Assembly (NCBI RefSeq): GCF_030690345.1
Contig: NZ_JAUYGV010000006.1
Coordinates: 434,001-498,000 of the forward strand
Direction of reading: 5' to 3'
DNA: 64,000 bases
Origin: Rheinheimera sp.
GTDB lineage: Bacteria > Pseudomonadota > Gammaproteobacteria > Enterobacterales > Alteromonadaceae
Position 1 is the first letter of the stretch, and every line of letters begins with the position of its first letter. The notes beneath the pieces were generated by a model that was not told where the DNA came from, made no database searches, and was given only the letters and a program-made list of their open reading frames with translations. Shown here piece by piece: positions 44,055 to 52,957 of this stretch. A program made the translations under genes and the position numbers.

Positions 44055-44708
44055 TCAGAACGGGCAGGTTGAAATAAATTCCATCCGGCTGTTATCAGAT
44101 GGATGTTGCAAACTGAGTTTTTCGGCATGCAGCTGTAAGCGGTTGGCCGTCTGCAGGGCAGGGAGATCAGCGTAAAACTTATCGCCGAGAATAGCGTGCC
44201 CCAGCCACTGCAGGTGCACTCTGAGCTGATGCGAACGGCCGGTAACCGGCGTCAGCCTGACACGGCTGCTGCCGCTGTCACGGCTTAACACCTGATAATG
44301 CGTCAGAGAGGGCTTGCCGTATTCGTAGCAGACTTTTTGCTTGGGCCGGTTGGGCCAGTCGCAAATCAGCGGCAAATCGATACTGCCGCAATCTGCAGCG
44401 ATATGGCCGCTGACCCTGGCAATATAATGCTTTTCTGTTTCGCGCTGCTGAAACTGGCGGTTAAGCTCGCGCTGGCTGTCAGCGCTCAGAGCCATCACCA
44501 CCACCCCGGAAGTAGCCATATCCAGCCGATGCACCAGGCGTATGCCGGGCCAAACCAGCCTGGCGCGGTATTCCAGGCTGTCTTTGTGCTCCGGCGCTTT
44601 GCCAGGTACAGTCAGCAAGCCGCTGGGCTTGTTAAACACCACCAGAGCTTCATCCTGATACAGGATATCCAGATAGGGCGACAGCGGTGGTGTGTATTGC
44701 AGCAGCAT
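44055..44708 (-). CDS. rluA: Dual-specificity 23S rRNA/tRNA pseudouridine synthase RluA
   Basis: VHRLDMATSGVVVMAL; next to rapA. Confidence 0.92.
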   Translation of the reverse strand: MLLQYTPPLSPYLDILYQDEALVVFNKPSGLLTVPGKAPEHKDSLEYRARLVWPGIRLVHRLDMATSGVVVMALSADSQRELNRQFQQRETEKHYIARVSGHIAADCGSIDLPLICDWPNRPKQKVCYEYGKPSLTHYQVLSRDSGSSRVRLTPVTGRSHQLRVHLQWLGHAILGDKFYADLPALQTANRLQLHAEKLSLQHPSDNSRMEFISTCPF

Positions 44709-44710
44709 TA

Positions 44711-47623
44711 TCAGTCGTGGCTCACAACTATCAGGCGGATAGCATCCAGCTTTAGTCTGGCTTTACTGATGTATTCTGCCAGCTGCCGCTGTTGTTGTGT
44801 CAGCGCGTCTATTTCATCCTGACGCACCGACGGGTTGTATAAGCGTAGTGCGGTTAAACGTTGTTGTTGCTCGTCCAGTGTGCTTGCTGCGCGCTGCTGC
44901 GCCGCCTGCAAAATAGCCGCTAACTGGCTTTCGGCGAAGCTTGTCGCTTTGGCAATTAACGGATGAATGGTAGTTTGCAAAGCGCCGGCCAGTTTGCTGC
45001 CGGTTTGCCGGCCAACCGGTTTAAGTTGCTTGTTTAACTGTTCAAAGCTGACTTTAGCCGACAGGTTATTGGCACTTTTATCCAGTAGCAACCTGATTGG
45101 CGTTGCCGGTAAATAGCGGTGTATTTGCAGTGCTGAGGGCGCGCTGGCTTCTACAATAAAGTTAAATTCCAGCAAGTAGCTGCCAACCGGCAATGCTTTA
45201 TTTGCCAGTATGGCTACCGAGCTGCTGCCGTGCGGCTCGGTGGTCAGTATGTCCAGGGTGCCGCGTACCATAGGGTGGTCCCAGCTCAGCAGTTGTATGT
45301 CTTCTTCGGCCAGCGCGGTGGCGCGATCAAAGGTAACGGTAACGGCATCATCCTGTAAGCCAGGGTAGCTGCTGCACTGCATATGCTCTGACGGTGACAG
45401 AATAATACTGGTGTCGCTGCGATCCTCCTGATTAATGCCCAGCATATCCCAGGCTTTAAACATCAGCATAGGTAGTGCGGTGTCGTTATCCTGCTCTGCC
45501 AGCTGCGCTGCTAATTGTTTTGCCGCTGTGCCGCCGCCGGAGTTAATTTCCAGCAACTGATCACGACCCTGCTCTAATTGCTGTTTTAACTGTTGGTTCA
45601 GCTCGCGGCTTTGACTAATCAGTTGCTGCAGTGCAGCCTGATCAACACTTTGCTGAGCTAACAATGGCAGCAACTGAGGTGCGAAGCGCTCAAATACATT
45701 GCGGCCGGTTTGGCAGGTGTGCTCTAAGGCATCCAGGCCCTGCTGATACCACTGCAGCAGCACTTGTTGGGCATGATCGGCAAAATGCGGCAGGTGAAGT
45801 TGAATATCGGCCTGTTGGCCGATACGATCTAACCGGCCGATGCGTTGTTCCAGTAAATCCGGGTTCAACGGTAAATCAAACAGCACCAGATGATGAGCAA
45901 ACTGGAAATTACGCCCTTCGCTGCCGATTTCAGAACACAACAGCAACTGCGCGCTGTACTCTTCCTGGGCAAAGTAGGCGGCGGCTTTATCGCGCTCCAG
46001 AATACTCATGCCCTCATGGAATACTGCTGCGCGGATACCTTCGCGCACCCGTACGGCCTCTTCCAGCGCAATGGCGGTTTCGGCACGGGCGCAAATCAAT
46101 AAGAACTTTTCCTGCTTGTGGTTTTTCAGCAGGCTGAGTAAGTGCTCCACCCTGGGGTCAAACTGCCACCAGTTGCTTTGCGCATCAAGTTGCTGAAACA
46201 CCTGCTCCGGAAACAGGTTAGCGCTGATGCGTTGCTGCTCTGTCAGTGCCGGGTTCAGACTGAAATGCACTTTCAGCGCATTATGGTATTGCTCCGGCAG
46301 CGGCAACGGAGTGATATGCGCATGGCGCTTGGGAAAGCCTTTTACGCCGGCGCGGCTGTTACGGAATAAAATGCGGCCGGTGCCGTGGCGGTCCAGCAAT
46401 TGTGCCAGCACATGTTGCCGGGCTTGCGCCAGCGCGTCAGAGTCAGCTTGCTCGTTGCACAGTAAGGCCAGCTCAGCACTGAGATCTGTTTCGCGCAGCG
46501 CCTGTTGCAGTGCTGCCGCTTCAGTATTGGTGAGGCAGCGTTGCTGCAACAGAGGTTTGGCAATGGCAGCAATATGTTGATAGCCTTGCTCTTCTTGTAA
46601 AAAGGCGTCGTAGCTGTGAAACCTAGCCGGGTCGAGCAGTTTTAATCTGGCAAAGTGGCTCTCGTGGCCCAGTTGATCCGGTGTGGCGGTAAGCAGAATT
46701 ACGCCGGCAGTATTGGCGGCCAGCTCGCTTACCCGCTGATATTCTTCGCTGGGTGCTTGTTCGCTCCACTGCAAATGATGGGCTTCGTCCACCACCAGTA
46801 AATCCCATTGGCTTTGCACTGCCATTTGCTGCCAGCGTGGCTGGTTCTTTAAAAAGGCTAAGCTGCATAGTACCAATTGTTCAGTGTCGAACGGATTGTC
46901 GCTGTCCAGCAGTGACTGCTCACAGCGCTCCTGATCAAAAACGGCAAAGTGCAGGTTAAAGCGGCGCAGCATTTCCACCAACCATTGGTGCTGTAATGAT
47001 TCAGGTACCACTATTAGTACCCGGCTGGCCAGGCCACTGATCAGCTGCTGGTGAATAATAAAGCCGGCTTCAATGGTTTTACCCAGGCCGACTTCATCGG
47101 CCAGCAATACGCGCGGTGCATAGCGCTGCGCCACTTCGTTGGCAATGTGCAACTGGTGCGGAATTAAACTGACACGGGGGCCGGATAAACCGCGCAGCGG
47201 GTTTTGTTGCTGTTGATGCAAATGTTGCCACGCCTGGTAGCGCAGGGTGAACCAGTCAAAGCGGTCAATCTGGCCGGCAAACAGCCGGTCTTGTGGCTGG
47301 TTAAAGCTGATAAAGTGGTCGAGGAAGGTTTCACGCAGTTCAACATAGCTTTCATCATCCAACCGCGTGCCGCAGTACAGTAAAATGCCATGTTGTTCTT
47401 TTACCGCGCTTACCAGCAACTTAAAACCATCGGCGCTGTCAATTTCATCACCAACATTAAACTGCACCCGGGTTAACGGCGCTTCGGCCTGGGCATACAG
47501 CCGGGTTTCTCCGCTGGCCGGAAACAGTAAGGTTAAATGCCGGCCTTCCAGCGCGACTATAGTGCCTAAACCTAAATCGGATTCGGTATCACTGATCCAA
47601 CGTTGTCCCGGAGCAAACTTCAT
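44711..47623 (-). CDS. rapA: RNA polymerase-associated ATPase RapA
   Basis: SWI/SNF motifs LLADEVGLGKTIEAG, DEAHHL, RIGRLDRIGQ. Confidence 0.97.
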   Translation of the reverse strand: MKFAPGQRWISDTESDLGLGTIVALEGRHLTLLFPASGETRLYAQAEAPLTRVQFNVGDEIDSADGFKLLVSAVKEQHGILLYCGTRLDDESYVELRETFLDHFISFNQPQDRLFAGQIDRFDWFTLRYQAWQHLHQQQQNPLRGLSGPRVSLIPHQLHIANEVAQRYAPRVLLADEVGLGKTIEAGFIIHQQLISGLASRVLIVVPESLQHQWLVEMLRRFNLHFAVFDQERCEQSLLDSDNPFDTEQLVLCSLAFLKNQPRWQQMAVQSQWDLLVVDEAHHLQWSEQAPSEEYQRVSELAANTAGVILLTATPDQLGHESHFARLKLLDPARFHSYDAFLQEEQGYQHIAAIAKPLLQQRCLTNTEAAALQQALRETDLSAELALLCNEQADSDALAQARQHVLAQLLDRHGTGRILFRNSRAGVKGFPKRHAHITPLPLPEQYHNALKVHFSLNPALTEQQRISANLFPEQVFQQLDAQSNWWQFDPRVEHLLSLLKNHKQEKFLLICARAETAIALEEAVRVREGIRAAVFHEGMSILERDKAAAYFAQEEYSAQLLLCSEIGSEGRNFQFAHHLVLFDLPLNPDLLEQRIGRLDRIGQQADIQLHLPHFADHAQQVLLQWYQQGLDALEHTCQTGRNVFERFAPQLLPLLAQQSVDQAALQQLISQSRELNQQLKQQLEQGRDQLLEINSGGGTAAKQLAAQLAEQDNDTALPMLMFKAWDMLGINQEDRSDTSIILSPSEHMQCSSYPGLQDDAVTVTFDRATALAEEDIQLLSWDHPMVRGTLDILTTEPHGSSSVAILANKALPVGSYLLEFNFIVEASAPSALQIHRYLPATPIRLLLDKSANNLSAKVSFEQLNKQLKPVGRQTGSKLAGALQTTIHPLIAKATSFAESQLAAILQAAQQRAASTLDEQQQRLTALRLYNPSVRQDEIDALTQQQRQLAEYISKARLKLDAIRLIVVSHD

Positions 47624-47865
47624 CTTGTACCCTATCAGCTAAAATGGGGCGCTATGGTACCAGGGAACAGGCGGTACTGCACCTTGAATTAGTCACAAAT
47701 ATAACCTTATTGCGTGTCATAAGTTTGCCACACAGGCCTGGCACAGTGGTTAGTACCTGAGCTTGTTGTAAATTTTAGTTAATGGCTGAGCAAAGTGTGA
47801 CAGTTGCACTATGCTTATTTTATGACACCGGTAAGCGGCCGGTGTCAGGCGAAGAGGAGCCCCGT

Positions 47866-49257
47866 ATGGCGCGAAGAAAAAGCAAAGAAAAGAAAATTTA
47901 CGTTCTCGACACCAACATCCTGCTGCACGAACCTTTTGCCTTCCTTAACTTCCAAGAACATGACGTTGTTATCCCGATGACGGTATTGGAAGAACTTGAT
48001 CATATCAAAGATCGCAACAAAGACGTCAGCCGTGACGCCCGTGTTGCCATTCGTGCGTTGGAAGATGTGTTAAAAGATGCCTCTCCGGATCAGATGCTGC
48101 AAGGTGTGTCAATGCCGCGTCAGGATGAGCAGAAGCAGGGCGGGCATTTGTTTATCGTTAACGACCACCACATTACGGATGAAATACCGGGCCTGCCCGG
48201 AGGTGAAAACGATCATCTGATCATCAATACAGCCTTGTATCTGCAGCGGGAAAAAAGCCCGACTAAAGTGATCCTGGTCACCAAAGATATTAATATGCGG
48301 CTTAAAGCCAAAGGTGCCGGGTTAAAACTGGTAGAGGACTACCGCACCGATCAGCTGATAGACGACGTACGCTTTTTATATAAAGGCTACTACAAATTTC
48401 CCGGCGACTTCTGGAGCCAGGTGGGAGAGTGCCGCAGTGAAAACGCAGGCCGTGAAACCTATCATTATGTTAACCGCAGCGTACTGCCCAATGCCTATAT
48501 TAACGAATATCTGATTGATGAAGTGGAGGGCTTTGCCGGCAAGGTGGTGGCCATTACCGACAAAGAAATCCGCATTCTCGATTTTGGCTATGAGCGCTTA
48601 ATGCACCGCCATGCCTGGGGTATTCATCCGAAAAATATTTATCAGGCTATGGCAATGCAAGCCTTGCTGGATCCGCAAATGGATTTGGTGATCCTGACCG
48701 GCCCGGCCGGTTGTGGTAAAACCTTGATTGCGCTGGCGGCAGCGTTGGAGCTGGTGATAGAAAAAGGCATGTACGATAAGGTAATTGTTACCCGCAATAC
48801 GCCGGAAATTGCCGAGTCCATCGGCTTTTTGCCAGGCACCGAAGAAGAGAAAATGGCGCCCTGGTTAGCTGCCATTACCGATTCACTGGAAGTGTTGCAT
48901 AAAACCGATGAGCATCCGCATGCCAGCGTCAATTACATTATGGAAAAGGCCAATATTCAGTTTAAGTCGGTTAACTTTATGCGTGGGCGCAGCATTCAAA
49001 ATGCCATTGTTATCCTGGATGAATGTCAAAACTTAAGTGCGGCACAGCTGAAAACCATCATTACCCGTTGTGGTGAAGGCACCAAGCTGATTTGTTCCGG
49101 TAATCTATCACAAATTGACAGCAACTATTTAACAGCTGTAACATCGGGTTTGACTTATATCGTCGAGCGGTTTAAGAACTTTGAAGGCAGTACCACCATC
49201 AACCTGAACGGTGTGGTGCGAAGCCGGTTAGCCTCTTTTGCCGAAGCGAATTTATAA
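47866..49257 (+). CDS. PIN domain-PhoH family ATPase
   Basis: PIN YVLDTNILLHEP; PhoH GPAGCGKTLIALAAAL. Confidence 0.94.
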   Translation: MARRKSKEKKIYVLDTNILLHEPFAFLNFQEHDVVIPMTVLEELDHIKDRNKDVSRDARVAIRALEDVLKDASPDQMLQGVSMPRQDEQKQGGHLFIVNDHHITDEIPGLPGGENDHLIINTALYLQREKSPTKVILVTKDINMRLKAKGAGLKLVEDYRTDQLIDDVRFLYKGYYKFPGDFWSQVGECRSENAGRETYHYVNRSVLPNAYINEYLIDEVEGFAGKVVAITDKEIRILDFGYERLMHRHAWGIHPKNIYQAMAMQALLDPQMDLVILTGPAGCGKTLIALAAALELVIEKGMYDKVIVTRNTPEIAESIGFLPGTEEEKMAPWLAAITDSLEVLHKTDEHPHASVNYIMEKANIQFKSVNFMRGRSIQNAIVILDECQNLSAAQLKTIITRCGEGTKLICSGNLSQIDSNYLTAVTSGLTYIVERFKNFEGSTTINLNGVVRSRLASFAEANL

Positions 49258-49362
49258 GCTGTAGCAATACCGCCAAAGCCTGGTTGACTAATGCGGTAAA
49301 TCAGCCAGGCTTTATGCTGTTCTTTTCCCGTACCCGTCCATATGGACATGCAAAGGAGTTGC

Positions 49363-50427
49363 ATGCACAACCCATCCTATACTGAATACCGCAGAACCGG
49401 TCTGCTTGGGCTGATACTGGTGATATTACTGTCAACCTTTGCCGCAACCTTGCATTACCTGCGTAGTGTTGATGACAAAGTGGTGCAAACCAGAGCCAGG
49501 CTGGCTGCTGTCAGCACGCAATTGGACAGTCAGTTTGCGCCTGTACTGGCGTACAGCGAAGCGGTTATCAGAGCAGCGCAGCTTAAACTGGACGTGCCGG
49601 CGCTGGATACAGCAGACAGCATACTGCTGCTGGATTTAGACACTGAGCAAACGCAACAGCTGGCGCTGAGCTCAGATGACAACACGCTAACGGCAGAGCT
49701 GCAAATGTTGATGCGCCTACAGCCATACTTCGACATGGCCTCTGAAGCCTTACCCTCAGTTGTCGGTGTCTATTATTTATCAGAGCGCGGCTTTGCTTAC
49801 AACGGCCAACCAAAATGGTCAGACTATATCGCCGATCATCTGTTGCAGTGGTATAAAAGTACGGCTAAAGAGCACGACTATGACCGCGGTATGGCATTTT
49901 ATGCGGAGTTTATGCCACAACAAGCCGCGGTACTATTACCCTTGTATTCGGGTGAGCGCAGGTTGGGCAGTTTCCTGTTTGCTTTAACGCTGGAGCCAAT
50001 GCTGGCGCCGATGTATAAGCAACATACCGATATCGACTTTATATTGCTGGACCAGGCCGGTAACCTTATCAGCCACTCCACAGCACAGCCGCCGCAAAGT
50101 ACTACCGAGCATATGTTGCAAATACAACGGCTGAATACCATGCCCTGGTCATTGGCTTTGCTGGAGCAAAAAACCAGCTTATTTGCCGCCGGGCTAAAAG
50201 ATTTCCTGTGGCATTGGTGCAGTTATGCCTTGTTGCTTGGCATCTTGTTATTAGCATTACAATATCGTTTTCGCCGTCGCACTTTGTCAGCCGTGCATCG
50301 GCTGACGGTACATTTAGAACGGCTGGCAAGCGGCCAATCGCATGGTGTACGCCATGTACCAAACGGCTGGCAGGATATTTTTGACCATATCTGTCAGTTG
50401 CAGCAAAAAGATAAACCCTCAGAGTAG
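49363..50427 (+). CDS. Membrane sensor-like protein without recognisable output domain
   Basis: Two TM helices flanking an extracytoplasmic domain of about 240 aa, short HAMP-like tail. Confidence 0.65.
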   Translation: MHNPSYTEYRRTGLLGLILVILLSTFAATLHYLRSVDDKVVQTRARLAAVSTQLDSQFAPVLAYSEAVIRAAQLKLDVPALDTADSILLLDLDTEQTQQLALSSDDNTLTAELQMLMRLQPYFDMASEALPSVVGVYYLSERGFAYNGQPKWSDYIADHLLQWYKSTAKEHDYDRGMAFYAEFMPQQAAVLLPLYSGERRLGSFLFALTLEPMLAPMYKQHTDIDFILLDQAGNLISHSTAQPPQSTTEHMLQIQRLNTMPWSLALLEQKTSLFAAGLKDFLWHWCSYALLLGILLLALQYRFRRRTLSAVHRLTVHLERLASGQSHGVRHVPNGWQDIFDHICQLQQKDKPSE

Positions 50428-51357
50428 GCGGTAAGAAAACTGATTGTTGCGGCTGTACAGTTGGTACTGCAGGCTGATGGTGCCGGGCAGCAGTTGTGCC
50501 GGCCCTGTCGGGTCTACCAGCAGATACTCGCGGCCTTCAATGGTCACTGTCATATCGTCCGCTTTTGCCGGCAATTGCACGGCCAGCATGGCATGTTGCG
50601 GCAGGTAAATCATCGCCAGCTTAACATCCGGCAATAACATGCGCAGCAGTGCCGCCAGCAATACGGCTTTGCTGTCGCAGTCACCGCGGTTTTCCTGCAG
50701 CATTTTCAGTGGCGGGCTAAAACTGGTGCCGGCGGCCTCGCTGCGGTCTGATAAATCCTGATAGGGTATTTGCTGTAACCAACTGCTGATATAAGCCAGT
50801 GAGTCACGGCTGGGGGTATTGGCCAATTTGGCGTGTAACGCCTGCGCCAGCGGCAATAAATCCGTTAAACTATCCGCCATCAAACGCTGATGATCAGGAA
50901 TAATATATTGCTCCCCAAACAGCATAGTGTGACGGTAATAGTAGTCACGTTGTAAATAAAAGTCGGTGCGTTGTGCAGTGAGTTGCTGCAGCTCTGTGCT
51001 GAGCTTTTGCTGCAACTCTGTATCGGTAGTACGGATTTGGTAGCGCAAGCCGCTGTGTTGTGGCAAGCGCTTTAACCGGACATTAGGATACTGTGCAGCA
51101 TGAGCCCGCAAATCCTGCCATAAATATTGCTGCAGTAACGCCGGTTGAAAACTGCGAAAGCTGCGAAAGTGTCCGGCCAGGGTGGCATTGCTGATAGCAA
51201 ACTGCAGTTGCTGTGGCTGGCCGTTAAAATCAAATTGATAATTAAACTGCTGCTGTTGCGATTGTTGCGTTGTACTAAAGCGCAGTGGCGTAGCCGGTAA
51301 TGCCGGCGTGCTCAACATAACGCCCAGTATAAGGCCCAGCAATCTCAGTGGTTTCAT
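50419..51357 (-). CDS. Transglutaminase-like (papain-fold) secreted protein
   Basis: Signal peptide; NRGDCDSKAVLLAALLR ... QHAMLAV ... YLLVDPTGP (Cys-His-Asp triad). Confidence 0.75.
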   Translation of the reverse strand: MKPLRLLGLILGVMLSTPALPATPLRFSTTQQSQQQQFNYQFDFNGQPQQLQFAISNATLAGHFRSFRSFQPALLQQYLWQDLRAHAAQYPNVRLKRLPQHSGLRYQIRTTDTELQQKLSTELQQLTAQRTDFYLQRDYYYRHTMLFGEQYIIPDHQRLMADSLTDLLPLAQALHAKLANTPSRDSLAYISSWLQQIPYQDLSDRSEAAGTSFSPPLKMLQENRGDCDSKAVLLAALLRMLLPDVKLAMIYLPQHAMLAVQLPAKADDMTVTIEGREYLLVDPTGPAQLLPGTISLQYQLYSRNNQFSYRLL

Positions 51358-52004
51358 CGGGTTCCGGTAACATAACGGCGTTGCCATAACACTAAGCATA
51401 ATGCCAGTAACAGTAAGATACCAGTGCTGCCGCCCGATACCTCCACCGTAGTGCTGCTGTCGATATAGCTGTCACGACCGTAATCTTCCAGCGGCAACAG
51501 ATCCAGATTAATATCATCGAAGCCGGAGATCTCGGCCAGCAGGTAGCCGGTGGCCGCATCAAACAAACGGATGGTCAGCAGGTACTCATCTACCGCAAAG
51601 CGGTTTTCCAGTATGGTATCTATCGCCAGCCAGTCGTCAGCGCTGTCGCGGTACAGCTCAAACACGCTACTGGTATAAAAAATCCGTTCGCCACCGTAAG
51701 TGGGCAGCAGGCTGAACTCAGCAAACACCTGTTGATAGCGCTCTGAGGTGTCGGCATCCAGTTCCACTTCCAGCCGGTGGTAGTAACCATTATTGTTCAA
51801 ATCACCGCTGAGAAATACCTCCACACTGTGAAACCAAACATGGCTTTGGTAACCCTGCACACTGACCGTTTGTGGCTTGTGGCTTTTCAGGCCGGCGGCC
51901 GCGTTGTTACCATGCCGCTCGGTAGTGCGGCTTTCTGCCGCCTGCGCCGGCAACGTAGCCAGTAATAAAGTGCAGCTAAGGGCCCAGATAATAATATTTT
52001 TCAT
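51354..52004 (-). CDS. Choice-of-anchor H-like protein with GlyGly-CTERM signal
   Basis: Signal peptide; C-terminal SGGSTGILLLLALCLVLWQRRYVTGTR. Confidence 0.75.
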   Translation of the reverse strand: MKNIIIWALSCTLLLATLPAQAAESRTTERHGNNAAAGLKSHKPQTVSVQGYQSHVWFHSVEVFLSGDLNNNGYYHRLEVELDADTSERYQQVFAEFSLLPTYGGERIFYTSSVFELYRDSADDWLAIDTILENRFAVDEYLLTIRLFDAATGYLLAEISGFDDINLDLLPLEDYGRDSYIDSSTTVEVSGGSTGILLLLALCLVLWQRRYVTGTR

Positions 52005-52089
52005 AACGATATCTCCGTTTGCTTTGTTACTATTACAGGCTGTCGGCATGAATTTTGGCTGAACCCCAACGTAAAGGATGTGTAAAGCA

Positions 52090-52932
52090 ATGAAGGTAGT
52101 ACGCACTTTAGTGGCAGCAGGCGGCGATAATGCCATTGATTTGCTTAGCAAACATGTACCGGAGCTGTCCAAAGGCCGGCTAAAAGATGCGATGAGCAAA
52201 GGCGCGGTGTTACTAAGTGGCAAGCCGCAAAAGCGCTTGCGCCGCGCGCAAACAGCGCTGCAGGCCGGGCAGCAACTGCAGTTGCATTACGACGACGATT
52301 TGCTGCAGCGCCAATGTGCCGACGCCGTGCTGATCAGCGATCAACAGCAGTACAGTGTCTGGTTTAAACCCGCCGGTATGTTGTCGCAGGGTAACGAGTG
52401 GGGCGATCATCTGTCGTTAATGCGCTTTGCAGAGCAGCACTTTGCCGCTAAGCGCCAGGTGTTTTTACTGCACCGGCTGGACCGTGAAGCCAGTGGCCTG
52501 GTACTGCTGGCGCATACTAAAACTGCAGCAGCCGCGCTGAGTAAACTGATTGCTGAGCACAAGATCAGTAAGCAGTACCATATCCGCGTCAAAGGCCAGC
52601 TGAGTGACAGTTTATTACAGCAGGGCGACATTGGCTTACCGTTGGATGGCAAGCCTTGCCTGACGCGGTTCAATTTGTTGCAGTATGATGCAGAGCAGCA
52701 GCAAAGCTGGCTGAGTATTGCGCTAATTACCGGTCGTAAACATCAGATCCGCCGCCACTTTGAAGCCGCAGGGCACCCGGTAATGGGCGATCCGCAATAT
52801 GGCAAAGGCAATAAAGACGCTGCCGGATTAGCGCTGCAGGCCGTTAGTTTAACGTTTACCTGTCCGCTGCAGCGTAAAGCTGTCAGCTTCAATTTGCCGC
52901 CATCCTTGCTGTTGTTCAGTGGCATGGCTTAA
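52090..52932 (+). CDS. RluA-family pseudouridine synthase
   Basis: S4-like N-term; LLHRLDREASGLVLLAHT; TGRKHQIRRHFEAAGHPVMGDPQYG. Confidence 0.92.
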   Translation: MKVVRTLVAAGGDNAIDLLSKHVPELSKGRLKDAMSKGAVLLSGKPQKRLRRAQTALQAGQQLQLHYDDDLLQRQCADAVLISDQQQYSVWFKPAGMLSQGNEWGDHLSLMRFAEQHFAAKRQVFLLHRLDREASGLVLLAHTKTAAAALSKLIAEHKISKQYHIRVKGQLSDSLLQQGDIGLPLDGKPCLTRFNLLQYDAEQQQSWLSIALITGRKHQIRRHFEAAGHPVMGDPQYGKGNKDAAGLALQAVSLTFTCPLQRKAVSFNLPPSLLLFSGMA

Positions 52933-52957
52933 TGGTTGACCGGCAAGCCGGCAGCTC

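Noticed and set aside
45631-46137. 168-aa plus-strand ORF inside rapA
   Set aside because: Antisense to rapA with no motif or ribosome binding site support.
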